A stretch of DNA of 28,214 nt from Fragilaria crotonensis (lineage: Eukaryota > Bacillariophyta > Fragilariophyceae > Fragilariales > Fragilariaceae). Shown here piece by piece: positions 28,212-28,214 of the stretch; the first letter of the stretch is position 1; each line of letters opens with the position of its first letter. Under the pieces are notes generated by a model that saw only the letters and a list, made by a program, of their open reading frames with translations, did no database searches and had not been told where the DNA came from. The stretch covers positions 1-28,214 of the forward strand of contig JAKSYS010000746.1 of NCBI GenBank assembly GCA_022925895.1, written 5' to 3'. Both the position numbers and the translations under genes were made by a program.

Positions 28212-28214
28212 ACT

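Overview
The window reads as nuclear DNA of a diatom, probably a pennate. Three lines of evidence support this. Several genes have short GT-AG introns of 60-163 nt. Three predicted plastid proteins start with a signal peptide followed by a phenylalanine at the expected cleavage site, the targeting signature of secondary red plastids. The right end is filled by a Ty1/copia retrotransposon with the D-S-H-A-D protease and RT features of the diatom CoDi type. The genus is not determined.

Layout. 1-2265 holds no gene I can support. A five-span membrane protein of unknown function follows (2266-2937, minus). Next is a compact core-histone and linker-histone cluster (about 3.48-9.79 kb): H2A and H2B diverge from one promoter region, H1 stands alone, and H4 and H3 diverge from a second promoter region. 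A plastid PAP/fibrillin gene sits inside the cluster between H1 and H4. All five histone genes end in a 6-bp stem, 4-nt loop hairpin followed by ACCC and, 9-10 nt further on, the hexamer ACAAAG. This resembles the SLBP hairpin and the histone downstream element of animal replication-dependent histone mRNAs. H2B and H3 nevertheless contain an intron. A TGGCGCG (E2F-like) word occurs in all three histone promoter regions. H1 carries a one-base frame break in its lysine-rich tail.

The middle (about 10-21.3 kb) holds ordinary single genes: a nucleolar-type two-RRM protein, a plastid-targeted type II NADH dehydrogenase, a plastid-targeted VOC/glyoxalase-fold protein, an alpha/beta-hydrolase-like protein without a recognisable nucleophile, an unidentified 181-residue protein, an ankyrin-like protein, the spliceosomal SmB/B' protein (whose first coding exon is only the ATG), and a two-exon protein with a mitochondrial-like presequence. 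Spacers hold small tandem repeats and islands dense in GTAC.

21660-28211 is a 6.55-kb LTR retrotransposon on the minus strand. Its two short LTRs are identical apart from one 9-bp indel. Gag, protease, integrase, a chromodomain-like module, reverse transcriptase and RNase H are all recognisable, but the frame changes about eight times through apparent single-base indels and never through a nonsense substitution. That points either to unusual indel decay or to unpolished repeat sequence in an assembly. The window ends 3 bp after the right LTR.
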